Translations under genes and position numbers: made by a program
Shown here: positions 26,254 to 35,897 of the stretch, one piece after another
Layout: each line of letters begins with the position of its first letter
Numbering within the stretch: position 1 is the stretch's first letter
Notes under the pieces: model-generated
What the model saw: the letters and a program-made list of their open reading frames with translations, nothing else
What the model was told of the DNA's origin: nothing
Database searches by the model: none
From: Streptomyces flavotricini
GTDB lineage: Bacteria > Actinomycetota > Actinomycetes > Streptomycetales > Streptomycetaceae
DNA: 64,000 nt
Direction of reading: 5' to 3'
Assembly (NCBI RefSeq): GCF_020639365.1
Contig: NZ_JAINUL010000001.1
Span: forward strand, 1,787,344 to 1,851,343

Positions 26254-26258
26254 AAGGG

Positions 26259-26295
26259 CCGTGCCCCGGCCCCTTCGAGAGGGACCGGGGCACGG
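26259..26295 (+). terminator. Strong hairpin after the HD-domain gene
   Basis: Perfect 11-bp arms (CCGTGCCCCGG and its complement at 26285-26295), with the inner sequence able to add a CCCT/AGGG pairing. It starts five bases after the stop at 26253 and lies between two convergent genes. Confidence 0.8.
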
Positions 26296-26342
26296 GACCG
26301 CGCGGGTGGGCCGGCCGGCGGAGGGCCGCCGGGCGGGAGGGC

Positions 26343-27836
26343 CTACCAGTTGGCGGGCGCGTAGTCCTTGAGGAAGACGCCGTACAGGTCCTCGCCCGCC
26401 TCGCCGCGGACGACCGGGTCGTAGACCCGGGCCGCGCCGTCGACCAGGTCGAGCGGGGCGTGGAAGCCCTCCTCGGCCAGGCGGAGCTTGTCGAAGTGCG
26501 GGCGCTCGTCGGTGATCCAGCCGGTGTCGACCGAGGTCATGAGGATCCGGTCGGCCTGGAACATCTCCTGGCCGCTGGTGCGCGTCACCATGTTCATCGC
26601 GGCCTTGGCGGCATTGGTGTTCGGGTGCCCGGCGCCCTTGTAGCCACGGCTGAAGACGCCCTCCATCGCGGAGACGTTGACCACGTACGCCCGCCCGCTG
26701 GCCGCCCTGCGGGCGGCCTCGGCCATCGCCGGCCGGAGCGCGCTGATCAGGATGAACGGCGACGTGTAGTTGCACAGCTGGGTTTCCAGCAGCTCCACCG
26801 GGGAGATCTGGTCGATGGTCTGCACCCAGGTGTTGGTCTCGACGACGTCGGGCAGCAGGCCGCCCGCGTCGATGGCGGTGCCGTCGAGGTGCCGTTCGAT
26901 GCTGGCGTTGCCCGCGACCAGGGCGAGGTCGGCGACCTTCTGCGCGTCGAGCCCGCTGACGCCGACGGGCAGCGCCGCCAGGCCGTCGACCGCGCCGGAG
27001 TTGAACGCGCCGATGACGTGGTGGGCGGGGAGCTCGCCGGCCGGCAGCGGGGCGCTCTCCCCCTCGACCAGCGCGGCGTACGCGCTGGGCAGGCGGCGCA
27101 CGGTCTGCGTCGCGTTGTTGATCAGGATGTCGAGCGGGCCGGCCTCGGCCACCTGGTCGGCGAGGGCGACGGCCTGGGCCGGGTCGCGCAGGTCGATCCC
27201 GACGACCTCCAGGCGGTGCATCCAGTCCGCGGAGTCCTCCATCGCCTTGAAGCGGCGGATCGCGTCCTTGGGGAAGCGGGTGGTGATCGTCGTGTGGGCG
27301 CCGTCGCGCAGCAGCCGCAGCGCGATGTACATGCCGATCTTGGCCCGGCCGCCCGTGAGCAGCGCGCGCTTGCCGGCGAGGTCGGCGCGGGCCTCGCGCT
27401 TGGCACGGTTGTGGCCGGCGCACTCCTGGCAGAGCTGGTGGTAGAAGTAGTCGACCTCGACGTACCGCGTCTTGCAGATGTAGCAGGAGCGCGGGCGCTG
27501 GAGTATCCCGGCGATCCGGCCGGCCTCGGTGACCGAGGAGGGCAGGATGCCCTCGGTCTCGTCGTCGATGCGCTCGGCGGAGCCGGTCGCGGTCGCCTCG
27601 GTGACGGCCTTGTCGTTGGCGGTCTTGGCCGCGCGGCGCTCCTGGCGGCGGCGCTGCTTGACCGTGCGGTAGAGGCCGGCGGTGGCGCGGCGTACGGTGA
27701 TGGCGTCGGGGTGGTCGACGTCGATCTTGTCGAGTTCTTCGAGGACGCTGAGGCAGAGGGCCAGCCGCTCGGGATCGATGCCCGGTCCGTAGGCGTGGTC
27801 GTCCGCGCTCACGTGGTTGTCTTCGGTCACCGTCAT
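26343..27836 (-). CDS. SDR-fold protein with N-terminal zinc-ribbon-like segment
   Basis: 497 residues. The N-terminal 115 are helical and basic (LYRTVKQRRRQERRAAK). A CYIC ... CQEC pair of CxxC motifs (about residues 117-142) could bind zinc. An SDR domain follows (about 155-497) with nucleotide loop LLTGGRAKIGMYIAL, NNAT (DILINNATQTV) and Ser in VVNVSAMEG. The catalytic Tyr of YxxxK is replaced: the stretch reads HPNTNAAKAAMN, keeping only the Lys. So classical dehydrogenase chemistry is doubtful. ATG 27836 was chosen because the upstream extension is not conserved-looking and the adjacent AAGGAA could serve the ribosome. The role is unknown. Confidence 0.85.
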   Translation of the reverse strand: MTVTEDNHVSADDHAYGPGIDPERLALCLSVLEELDKIDVDHPDAITVRRATAGLYRTVKQRRRQERRAAKTANDKAVTEATATGSAERIDDETEGILPSSVTEAGRIAGILQRPRSCYICKTRYVEVDYFYHQLCQECAGHNRAKREARADLAGKRALLTGGRAKIGMYIALRLLRDGAHTTITTRFPKDAIRRFKAMEDSADWMHRLEVVGIDLRDPAQAVALADQVAEAGPLDILINNATQTVRRLPSAYAALVEGESAPLPAGELPAHHVIGAFNSGAVDGLAALPVGVSGLDAQKVADLALVAGNASIERHLDGTAIDAGGLLPDVVETNTWVQTIDQISPVELLETQLCNYTSPFILISALRPAMAEAARRAASGRAYVVNVSAMEGVFSRGYKGAGHPNTNAAKAAMNMVTRTSGQEMFQADRILMTSVDTGWITDERPHFDKLRLAEEGFHAPLDLVDGAARVYDPVVRGEAGEDLYGVFLKDYAPANW

Positions 27837-28093
27837 GGCCGCTGCCGTTCCTTGCTCACTCGTCCGCGTCCGCCTGCTGCGGAGGTCCCAAAACCGCCAC
27901 TGTACGGATCCGACGCGCCCGGAACCAAACCCGTGCCCCGGCATCTCACGCACCGCGACGGGGGTGTCACCGCGGGCAGGGACCGGCCGGTCCCGCCGCG
28001 GGCCCCGTACTCCTTCCGGAGTATGCCCGGGGTACGACTGGTGACCAGCCGTAGGGGAGGAATAGGCCGCTGAGGTCGGGCATTGTGGAAATC

Positions 28094-30229
<2,136 letters not shown>

Positions 30230-30378
30230 CTAACGGCGCAATCAGAGCATGACAAGGGGCGCAACAGGGCGCACACCCGGGGAAGTTGACATTGATTCGC
30301 ATGGCGGGACGGCTCGCGGCATCTCCGCCCATGTAGCGTCGCTCCCACCCGCACATCGAAGCACTCAGGAGCGCATGC

Positions 30379-31821
30379 ATGAGCAGCACCGCCCAGATCG
30401 GCGTCACCGGGCTCGCGGTGATGGGGAGCAACCTCGCCCGGAACTTCGCCCGCAACGGCTACACGGTCGCGGTCCACAACCGCACGGCCGCGAAGACCAC
30501 CGCCCTGGTGGAGGAGTTCGGGCACGAGGGGTCCTTCGTCGCCGCCGAGTCCGCCAAGGAGTTCGTGGACGCGCTGGAGCGGCCGCGCCGTCTGATCATC
30601 ATGGTGAAGGCCGGCGAGCCGACCGATGCCGTGATCCGCGAGTTCGCCCCGCTGCTGGAGCCGGGGGACGTCATCATCGACGGCGGCAACGCCCACTTCG
30701 AGGACACCCGGCGGCGCGAGAAGGAGCTGCGCGAGCAGGGCATCCACTTCGTGGGCGCGGGCATCTCCGGCGGTGAGGAGGGCGCGCTGCTCGGCCCGAG
30801 CATCATGCCGGGCGGCTCCACCGAGTCGTACGCCTCGCTCGGTCCGATGCTGGAGAAGATCTCTGCGAAGGCGAAGGACGGTACGCCGTGCGTCTCGCAC
30901 GTCGGCCCCGACGGCGCCGGACACTTCGTCAAGATGGTGCACAACGGCATCGAGTACGCCGACATGCAGCTCATCGCCGAGGCCTACCACCTGCTGCGCG
31001 AGGTCGCCGGCTACTCCCCCGCGCGGATCGCGGAGACCTTCCGGGAGTGGAACCGGGGCCGGCTGGACTCGTACCTGATCGAGATCACGGCGGAGGTGCT
31101 CGCCCACACGGACGCCGAGACCGGGCAGGCGTTCGTCGACGTGGTGGCCGACGCGGCCGAGCAGAAGGGCACCGGCCGCTGGACCGTGCAGATCGCGCTG
31201 GACCTGGGCGTGCCGGTGTCGGGCATCGCGGAGGCGGTCTTCGCCCGTGCGGTTTCGGGCCACGCAGAGCTGCGTGCGGCCTCCCGCGGGCTCGCGGGCC
31301 CGAAGGCCGCGCCGCTGTCGGCGGAGGCGGCGGACGCCTTCGCCGCCCAGGTGGAGCAGGCCCTGTACGCCTCGAAGATCGTCTCGTACACGCAGGGCTT
31401 CCACCAGATCCAGGCGGGCAGCGAGGAGTACGGCTGGGGCGTGGACCTGGGCGCCGTGTCCTCGCTGTGGCGGGGCGGCTGCATCATCCGGGCGGCGTTC
31501 CTGGACCGGATCCGCACGGCGTACGACGCGCAGCCGGACCTCCCGAGCCTGCTGGCGGACCCGGGCTTCGCGCAGGAGATCGGCGAGGCCCAGGAGGACT
31601 GGCGGGCCGTCCTGGTGGCCGCCGTGTCACAGGGCATCCCGGTGCCCGCCTTCGCCGCCTCCCTGGCGTACTACGACGCGCTGCGCGCGGAGCGGCTCCC
31701 CGCGGCCCTCACCCAGGGCCAGCGGGACTTCTTCGGGGCGCACACCTACCGGCGCACCGACCGCGAGGGCTCGTTCCACACCCTCTGGAGCGGCGACCGC
31801 TCCGAGGTCCGTACGGCCTAG
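30379..31821 (+). CDS. gnd: 6-phosphogluconate dehydrogenase, decarboxylating
   Basis: 480 residues, the usual length of the long NADP-dependent enzyme of the pentose phosphate pathway, which converts 6-phosphogluconate to ribulose 5-phosphate and CO2. Signature elements include GLAVMGSNLARNFARNGY at the nucleotide site with NRT after the second strand (NADP preference), DGGNAHFEDT, GAGISGGEEGA and the substrate loop GHFVKMVHNGIEYADMQ with the catalytic Lys. The C-terminal tail YRRTDREG is intact. ATG 30379 follows AGGAG. It is solitary, divergent from the Rpf-LysM-M23 gene with 185 bases between. Confidence 0.97.
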   Translation: MSSTAQIGVTGLAVMGSNLARNFARNGYTVAVHNRTAAKTTALVEEFGHEGSFVAAESAKEFVDALERPRRLIIMVKAGEPTDAVIREFAPLLEPGDVIIDGGNAHFEDTRRREKELREQGIHFVGAGISGGEEGALLGPSIMPGGSTESYASLGPMLEKISAKAKDGTPCVSHVGPDGAGHFVKMVHNGIEYADMQLIAEAYHLLREVAGYSPARIAETFREWNRGRLDSYLIEITAEVLAHTDAETGQAFVDVVADAAEQKGTGRWTVQIALDLGVPVSGIAEAVFARAVSGHAELRAASRGLAGPKAAPLSAEAADAFAAQVEQALYASKIVSYTQGFHQIQAGSEEYGWGVDLGAVSSLWRGGCIIRAAFLDRIRTAYDAQPDLPSLLADPGFAQEIGEAQEDWRAVLVAAVSQGIPVPAFAASLAYYDALRAERLPAALTQGQRDFFGAHTYRRTDREGSFHTLWSGDRSEVRTA

Positions 31822-31841
31822 TAGGGGGCGGACACCCCCTA
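31822..31841. terminator. Hairpin between gnd and the proline-rich gene
   Basis: Arms TAGGGGG and CCCCCTA (7 bp) with a six-base loop begin right after the gnd stop codon and overlap the stop codon of the convergent gene at 31839. Confidence 0.6.
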
Positions 31842-32048
31842 GGACTCCCCGCTCAGCGGCCCGGGCTGCGGGATCGGCGCGGGCCCGGGCGGCGGCGGGA
31901 TCGGATCGGGCTCCGGCACCGGAGCGGGCACGGGCGGCACGGGCTGCGGCATCGGCTCGGGATCCGGGAAGGGACCCGGTCCGGGCCCGGGCGGCACCGG
32001 ACCGGGTCCGGGGACGGGCGGCTCCGTCATCTCTACGTTTCGCACCAT
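31839..32048 (-). CDS. Small proline-rich protein of unknown function
   Basis: 69 residues, ATG 32048 with GGTGGGG upstream. The N-terminus (MVRNVEMTEPPVPGPGP) is followed by almost nothing but Pro, Gly, Glu, Ile and Val in PGPGP- and PIPPPPGP-type runs. No signal peptide or membrane helix. It may be a structural peptide or an artefact of G/C-rich DNA; the clean ribosome site and start-to-stop fit between two terminators favour expression. Confidence is therefore modest. Confidence 0.45.
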   Translation of the reverse strand: MVRNVEMTEPPVPGPGPVPPGPGPGPFPDPEPMPQPVPPVPAPVPEPDPIPPPPGPAPIPQPGPLSGES

Positions 32049-32106
32049 GAGCCCCACCTTCCCCGGATCCGCCCCGCCACGCCCGGCGGACGGGGCCCAT
32101 ACGAGT

Positions 32107-32139
32107 GACCGCCCCGGCGCTTCGCGCGCCGGGGCGGTC
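32107..32139 (-). terminator. Strong hairpin downstream of the lectin fragment
   Basis: Perfect 14-bp arms (GACCGCCCCGGCGC and its complement) around a five-base TTCGC loop. It lies 50 bases past the stop codon of the lectin gene on the minus strand. Confidence 0.8.
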
Positions 32140-32188
32140 GTGCAGCGGGGTGCCGGGGCACCCGCGTGCGGTCAGTCGGTGCCGCGCG

Positions 32189-32611
32189 TCACCACAGGGG
32201 TACGGGCAGCGGGGCGGTGCTCAGCGTCGGGATGGTCCAGCGCTGGGGGTTGGTGGCGTTGCAGTCCCAGAGGTAGAGCTGCGTGCCGGTGTTCATGTTG
32301 TCGGCGTCCAGGCAGCGGCCCGACGTGGGGTGGTAGATCGTGCCGTCGGCGTGGGGCAGGAACTGCTGGCCGTAGCTGCCGTTGCAGGGGTAGAGCCAGA
32401 GGAGCGTGCCGTTGGTGGTGCCGGCGTAGGCGGCGTCGATGCACTTGCCCGCGACGCGGATGGTGCCGTCGGCCCGGATCTCGAACTTCTGGGCTTCGCC
32501 GCCGTTGATCATGTTGCAGTCCCAGGCCTGGATCCTGTTCCCGTCCGTGGTGCGGCCGTTGTCGTTGTCCATGCAGTGACTCGACTTGGCCGAGAAGGAC
32601 ATCGGGCCCAT
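32189..32611 (-). CDS. Ricin-type beta-trefoil lectin domain, probably 5'-truncated
   Basis: About 140 residues making a full RicinB trefoil: three repeats ending in QKFEI, GQQFLPH and PQRWTIP (the QxW type motif), each with an Asp-Trp segment such as IQAWDCN, LLWLYPC and LYLWDCN. Such domains bind sugars, usually as a module of secreted hydrolases. Here no signal peptide or catalytic domain precedes it: the sequence before MSFSAKSSHCMDN is not coding in this frame, and an alternative frame upstream does not look like a signal peptide. The gene is probably a remnant of a larger secreted protein, or starts at ATG 32611 as a cytosolic lectin. I favour decay. Confidence 0.6.
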   Translation of the reverse strand: MGPMSFSAKSSHCMDNDNGRTTDGNRIQAWDCNMINGGEAQKFEIRADGTIRVAGKCIDAAYAGTTNGTLLWLYPCNGSYGQQFLPHADGTIYHPTSGRCLDADNMNTGTQLYLWDCNATNPQRWTIPTLSTAPLPVPLW

Positions 32612-32709
32612 GGCGCCGCAGCATCCGTGCGGTGCCCATCTGCGATTTCGAGGACGAGCTCCCGCTACCCCCTGAGGCGCTCGCGACCAGGTAATTCCCG
32701 ATGGAACAC

Positions 32710-32740
32710 AACGGCCCGCCGGTACGTCCGGCGGGCCGTT
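32710..32740 (-). terminator. Strong hairpin downstream of the racemase gene
   Basis: Perfect 13-bp arms (AACGGCCCGCCGG and its complement) with a five-base loop TACGT, ending eight bases before the racemase stop at 32748 on the minus strand. Confidence 0.85.
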
Positions 32741-32747
32741 GCGCTTG

Positions 32748-33368
32748 TCAGGAGGCCAGGGCCGCCGCGAGGCCGGGGGCCGGGCTGGACAGGATCGGGG
32801 CGGGGGTGGTGGTGAGGGCGGCCGCGTCGGCCATAGAGGCCTGGGCCAGGACCACGGCGTCCACCTCCGTGAGCGCGTCGGCCGCCCGGGCCACCAGGTC
32901 CAGGTAGCCGGCGGTGTCGCCGGCCTCGAAGCGGGACCAGGCCCGCGCGACCAGGTGCGTGGTGATCGACACCGGGCGGCCGGCCCGCCCGGCCTCCTCC
33001 TCCAGCAGGGCGACCGTCGGGGCCAGCGTCGACTCCACGGTGGCCAGGACCGCGATGCGCGGGCCCCTGCGGGCGGCCTCCGCGGCCATCGGGCGGTCGA
33101 CCCGCAGCACCGGGACGCCGAGCTCCGGCGCCAGGGACTCCGCGACGGCGCCGATGGTCGAGCAGGTCACGAGGACCGGTCCGGCGGAGCCGGCCAGCAG
33201 GGCCCGCAGGGCCGGAGCCACCGCGTCCGGGCCCTCCGTGCGGGCCCGGTCCAGCAGCTCCGGCGCCACGAGGTGGCGCAGTACGGCGCCGGGGTGGTCG
33301 CTGTCCCGCAGGGCGTCGAAGACCGGCACGTGGACCGGCGACGTGTGCAGCAGGGTCAGGGGCGTCAC
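32748..33368 (-). CDS. Asp/Glu racemase-family protein
   Basis: 206 residues from GTG 33368, whose GTGA overlaps the stop of the upstream GNAT gene; the frame extends upstream only as a shadow of that gene. The two-lobed racemase fold is suggested by LLHTSPVHVPVFDAL at the start, PVLVTCSTIGAVAESLA (first catalytic Cys, about residue 75) and VVLAQASMADA near 185. In classical racemases that second site has a Cys; here it is Ala-Ser. So it may have only one catalytic thiol or act otherwise, as in some hydantoin racemase or maleate isomerase relatives. It ends with a strong terminator. Confidence 0.8.
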   Translation of the reverse strand: MTPLTLLHTSPVHVPVFDALRDSDHPGAVLRHLVAPELLDRARTEGPDAVAPALRALLAGSAGPVLVTCSTIGAVAESLAPELGVPVLRVDRPMAAEAARRGPRIAVLATVESTLAPTVALLEEEAGRAGRPVSITTHLVARAWSRFEAGDTAGYLDLVARAADALTEVDAVVLAQASMADAAALTTTPAPILSSPAPGLAAALAS

Positions 33369-33724
33369 CAGAGGTCGGGGCTCGCGTCCAGCTGCGCCTT
33401 CGCCGCCGCGACGACCTCGGCCGGCGCCTCGGGAGCCCGGTCGGGGTGCCGGCCCGCCCAGGCGGCCGCGTACGGGCACAGCGGGACGACCGGCACCGCT
33501 TCGGCCGCGGCGATCCCGTAGAAGGTCTTCACGAGGTCCCCGGCGATGCCCCGCCCCTCGTGCCCCGGCTCGACGACGGTGTGCACCGCCACGAGGGCGT
33601 GGGGCGCCGCGTCGAGCACGAAGTACGCGATGAGGCCGACCACCTCGCCGTCCTCGACGGCGAGCAGCCGTCCCGCCTTCCGGTCGTCCTTGAACTCGAT
33701 GGCCCCGGCCCCGGTCTGCGACAT
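33365..33724 (-). CDS. Small GNAT-like N-acetyltransferase (YidJ/GCN5-related)
   Basis: 119 residues of the compact GNAT_C/yidJ type. FKDDRKAGRLLAVEDGEVVGLIAYFV gives the first strands (written here in parts: EFKDDRKAGRLL and GEVVGLIAYFV). The acetyl-CoA loop is VVEPGHEGRGIAGDLVK near residue 52, and the end has YAAAWAGRHPD, typical for this family. Substrate not known. The gene lies 14 bases downstream of panD and overlaps the racemase gene, so the three are probably one transcript. Confidence 0.85.
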   Translation of the reverse strand: MSQTGAGAIEFKDDRKAGRLLAVEDGEVVGLIAYFVLDAAPHALVAVHTVVEPGHEGRGIAGDLVKTFYGIAAAEAVPVVPLCPYAAAWAGRHPDRAPEAPAEVVAAAKAQLDASPDLW

Positions 33725-33738
33725 GGTCCCGACTCCCC

Positions 33739-34158
33739 TCAGACAGCCACCGCGTGGGGGCTGCGCTCCTGGTCCGTTCCCGGCACCGGGGCGGACGGAT
33801 CCGCGCCCAGTTCGACGATGCGGTTGTCCGCGTCGACGTGCACGACCCGCGGCTTCAACACCCTTGCCTCGGCGTCCTCGACCTGCGCGTAGCTGATGAG
33901 GATGACGAGGTCCCCGGGGTGCACGAGGTGTGCGGCGGCGCCGTTGATCCCGATGACCCCGGAACCGCGCTCGCCCTCGATGACGTACGTCTCCAGCCGG
34001 GCGCCGTTGGTGATGTCCACGATGTGGACGAGCTCTCCGGGCAGCAGGTCCGCCGCGTCGAGCAGATCGGCGTCGACGGTCACGGAACCGACGTAGTGCA
34101 GATCGGCCTGGGTGACCGTGGCCCGGTGGATCTTGGACTTGAACATTGTCCGAAACAT
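33739..34158 (-). CDS. panD: Aspartate 1-decarboxylase
   Basis: 139 residues. Makes beta-alanine for pantothenate and CoA. The enzyme is made as a precursor that cuts itself to form a pyruvoyl group at Gly-Ser; here YVGSVTVD puts Gly at 24 and Ser at 25, exactly as in Escherichia coli PanD, when starting at ATG 34158 (MFRTMF). That start also has GGGAG at six bases. Other family residues are [14 protein letters not shown] (substrate and active-site Lys), GNAR-like [11 protein letters not shown] and [17 protein letters not shown]. The C-terminus is slightly longer than usual. First gene of a panD-GNAT-racemase operon and the last clear core gene before the defence island. Confidence 0.95.
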   Translation of the reverse strand: MFRTMFKSKIHRATVTQADLHYVGSVTVDADLLDAADLLPGELVHIVDITNGARLETYVIEGERGSGVIGINGAAAHLVHPGDLVILISYAQVEDAEARVLKPRVVHVDADNRIVELGADPSAPVPGTDQERSPHAVAV

Positions 34159-34796
34159 GAAGTAACTCCCGAAATGTCTGCTCCCTGCCTGCTTTCTGCA
34201 GGTCAAGGGCGGTTTCGCGAGCCTACAACGATTCGCATGTTCGGTCAGCTGTCCGCAGGTATTTCAGGACTCACGCTGACCGTTTGCTGACTTTTCTGAC
34301 CCGTCATCATTCCCTTTCCGAGTCGCGCACAGGGGATGCCGGAAGGTCGTGAGGTCACCGGTCCGCCATCGCGCTTGAGGACCTCGATGTCTCCCTCATG
34401 CGGAGGTGCCCCCGCCGCAGCTCGGCCCGCCCATTCGTGCCCAGGACGCTTTCGCGGTCCTCTGTCTCACCCTGCCATCCTGGCCTGGGCCACCCACAAA
34501 CCACACAGCGACCTCCGTGTGACCGAAGTCCCATACCTCGGGAACCGACCGGTCACCTCGGCGGCAAAACTCCACGCTCTCTGCGTTGAGCTCCGGCATG
34601 AACTGTCACCAGTTTCTTGACCTCTTCATCAGCATGCTCTCCATCCATGGAATTCATTCCCGGGCACGAGCCCAGATCTCCGGATATCCGCCAAACCGGG
34701 CCGACTTCGTAACTTTCCGGATACCGGCGCAGATCAATCGAGCGACGGTGCAGGAGACTACTGGTCCCGCGTCCGCCTCGCCCTGGCTGAGTCAGC
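34159..34796. other. Long gap at the island border, no convincing gene
   Basis: This stretch of about 640 bases divides panD from the end of the left defence operon. Base composition is more even and codon-phase bias is lost, as in decayed or regulatory DNA. On the minus strand 34396-34599 is open for 67 codons (MPELNAESVEFCRRGD...), whose first half looks protein-like, but no ribosome site was seen. A stop-free minus frame near 34553-34750 may be another remnant. panD's promoter must lie just above 34158. No tRNA, direct repeat or att-like site was recognised. Confidence 0.45.
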
Positions 34797-35897
34797 CTAT
34801 CCACGCGCCAACACGGCGTGAGGGATGTCCTTAAGGTGCCCCGGCTCTCTCTCCCCTGCATGTCCAAAGTGCAGATCATGAAACGCCCGAGTCGACAGTA
34901 CGTAGTACGCCATCCGCAGTTCCGCGGAAGTGGGGTCCGTTCCTGCGTCGGTCTCCGTGTCAGGCACCACGACCGTGTCGAACTGGAGCCCCTTGGCACT
35001 GGCGCGGTGGACGATGACGATGCCGGGGCGCGATAGGTCGAGTGTCCGGTACCGGCCAGCCGTCGCTTGCGCCGTGTACATCTGTGGCCGGAGCTGCGGG
35101 GCTCTGCGTTCCAGCCGGGTGAGGAGTTCGAACTGGGACTGGGTGGAGTGCACGACCACGCCGATGCTACGGCCGGGCCGTCTTTCGGCAAGACCGATCA
35201 CCAGGTCCGCGACCGCTCCCTGGTGCGAGAGCGAGTGCAATCGGGGCACGGGGCCCTCCCGCTCCGGAAGTGCGGGCGGACGGGGACCCAAATGGAACCT
35301 GGCCCCCAGCTCGGCTGTCTGCCGGGTGTTGCGGTAGTTGGCGTCGAGTACGTGGGGGGAGCACTTGCCCAGGCTCTGCGCGATCTCCACCAGGGTTGAG
35401 CTCGACTCGGTCAGCCTCTGGCATTCGTCGGCGAAAACTGTGGTGCGGGCCTCGAGTATCCGGCACAAACGGTAGAAAGCAGGGGGCAGATCCTGCCCTT
35501 CATCGACCACCAGCGTCAACGGACCGCCGGGCTCCGCGAGCGCGGCTCGCTCGTAGAAGGCCGGCCAGTCGTACCAGCCGTCGTCGGAGCGGGGGGCGTC
35601 CGGGCCGTACCACCTGGCGAGCCAGGAGTGGGCGGTCGCCACGGTAACGGCCGCACTGCTGGAGCACAGCGCCGACACCATCGGCGCCAGGGACTGCCGC
35701 AGGAGGTTGGAGCGGGTCAACAGGACCGCCGGCGTACCGGTGAGGGCCAGCATGACGGCCCGCTGGGCGGCCAGCACGCTCTTCCCGCTCCCCGGTGGCC
35801 CGTCGATCACGTGGTTCCCGTCGAAGGGCAGCCCATCGAGCAGCGCGCGCTGCGTGGGTGTGAGGTCGAGGTAGGTCAGAGTCACAGTTCCGCTCAT
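34797..35897 (-). CDS. UvrD-like small helicase/ATPase, last gene of the left defence operon
   Basis: 366 residues, shorter than true UvrD (about 700). Walker A is GPPGSGKSVLAAQRA near residue 33; Walker B with the UvrD-type Gln is VVDEGQDLPPAF near 130. DANYRNTRQTAELG is motif IV-like, HRASAKGLQFDTVVVPD is motif V, and YYVLSTRAFHDLHF is motif VI. So the ATPase core is complete while the 1B/2B subdomains are missing. The start ATGA overlaps the DrmB stop. DISARM loci normally carry drmC, a phospholipase-D-fold protein, after drmB; I saw no HxKxxxxD motif here. This protein seems to take that place. Confidence 0.85.
   Translation of the reverse strand: MSGTVTLTYLDLTPTQRALLDGLPFDGNHVIDGPPGSGKSVLAAQRAVMLALTGTPAVLLTRSNLLRQSLAPMVSALCSSSAAVTVATAHSWLARWYGPDAPRSDDGWYDWPAFYERAALAEPGGPLTLVVDEGQDLPPAFYRLCRILEARTTVFADECQRLTESSSTLVEIAQSLGKCSPHVLDANYRNTRQTAELGARFHLGPRPPALPEREGPVPRLHSLSHQGAVADLVIGLAERRPGRSIGVVVHSTQSQFELLTRLERRAPQLRPQMYTAQATAGRYRTLDLSRPGIVIVHRASAKGLQFDTVVVPDTETDAGTDPTSAELRMAYYVLSTRAFHDLHFGHAGEREPGHLKDIPHAVLARG

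Noticed and set aside
34336..34620. Possible 94-codon plus-strand gene at the island border
   Set aside because: Ser/Pro/Arg-rich, no ribosome site, no codon bias.
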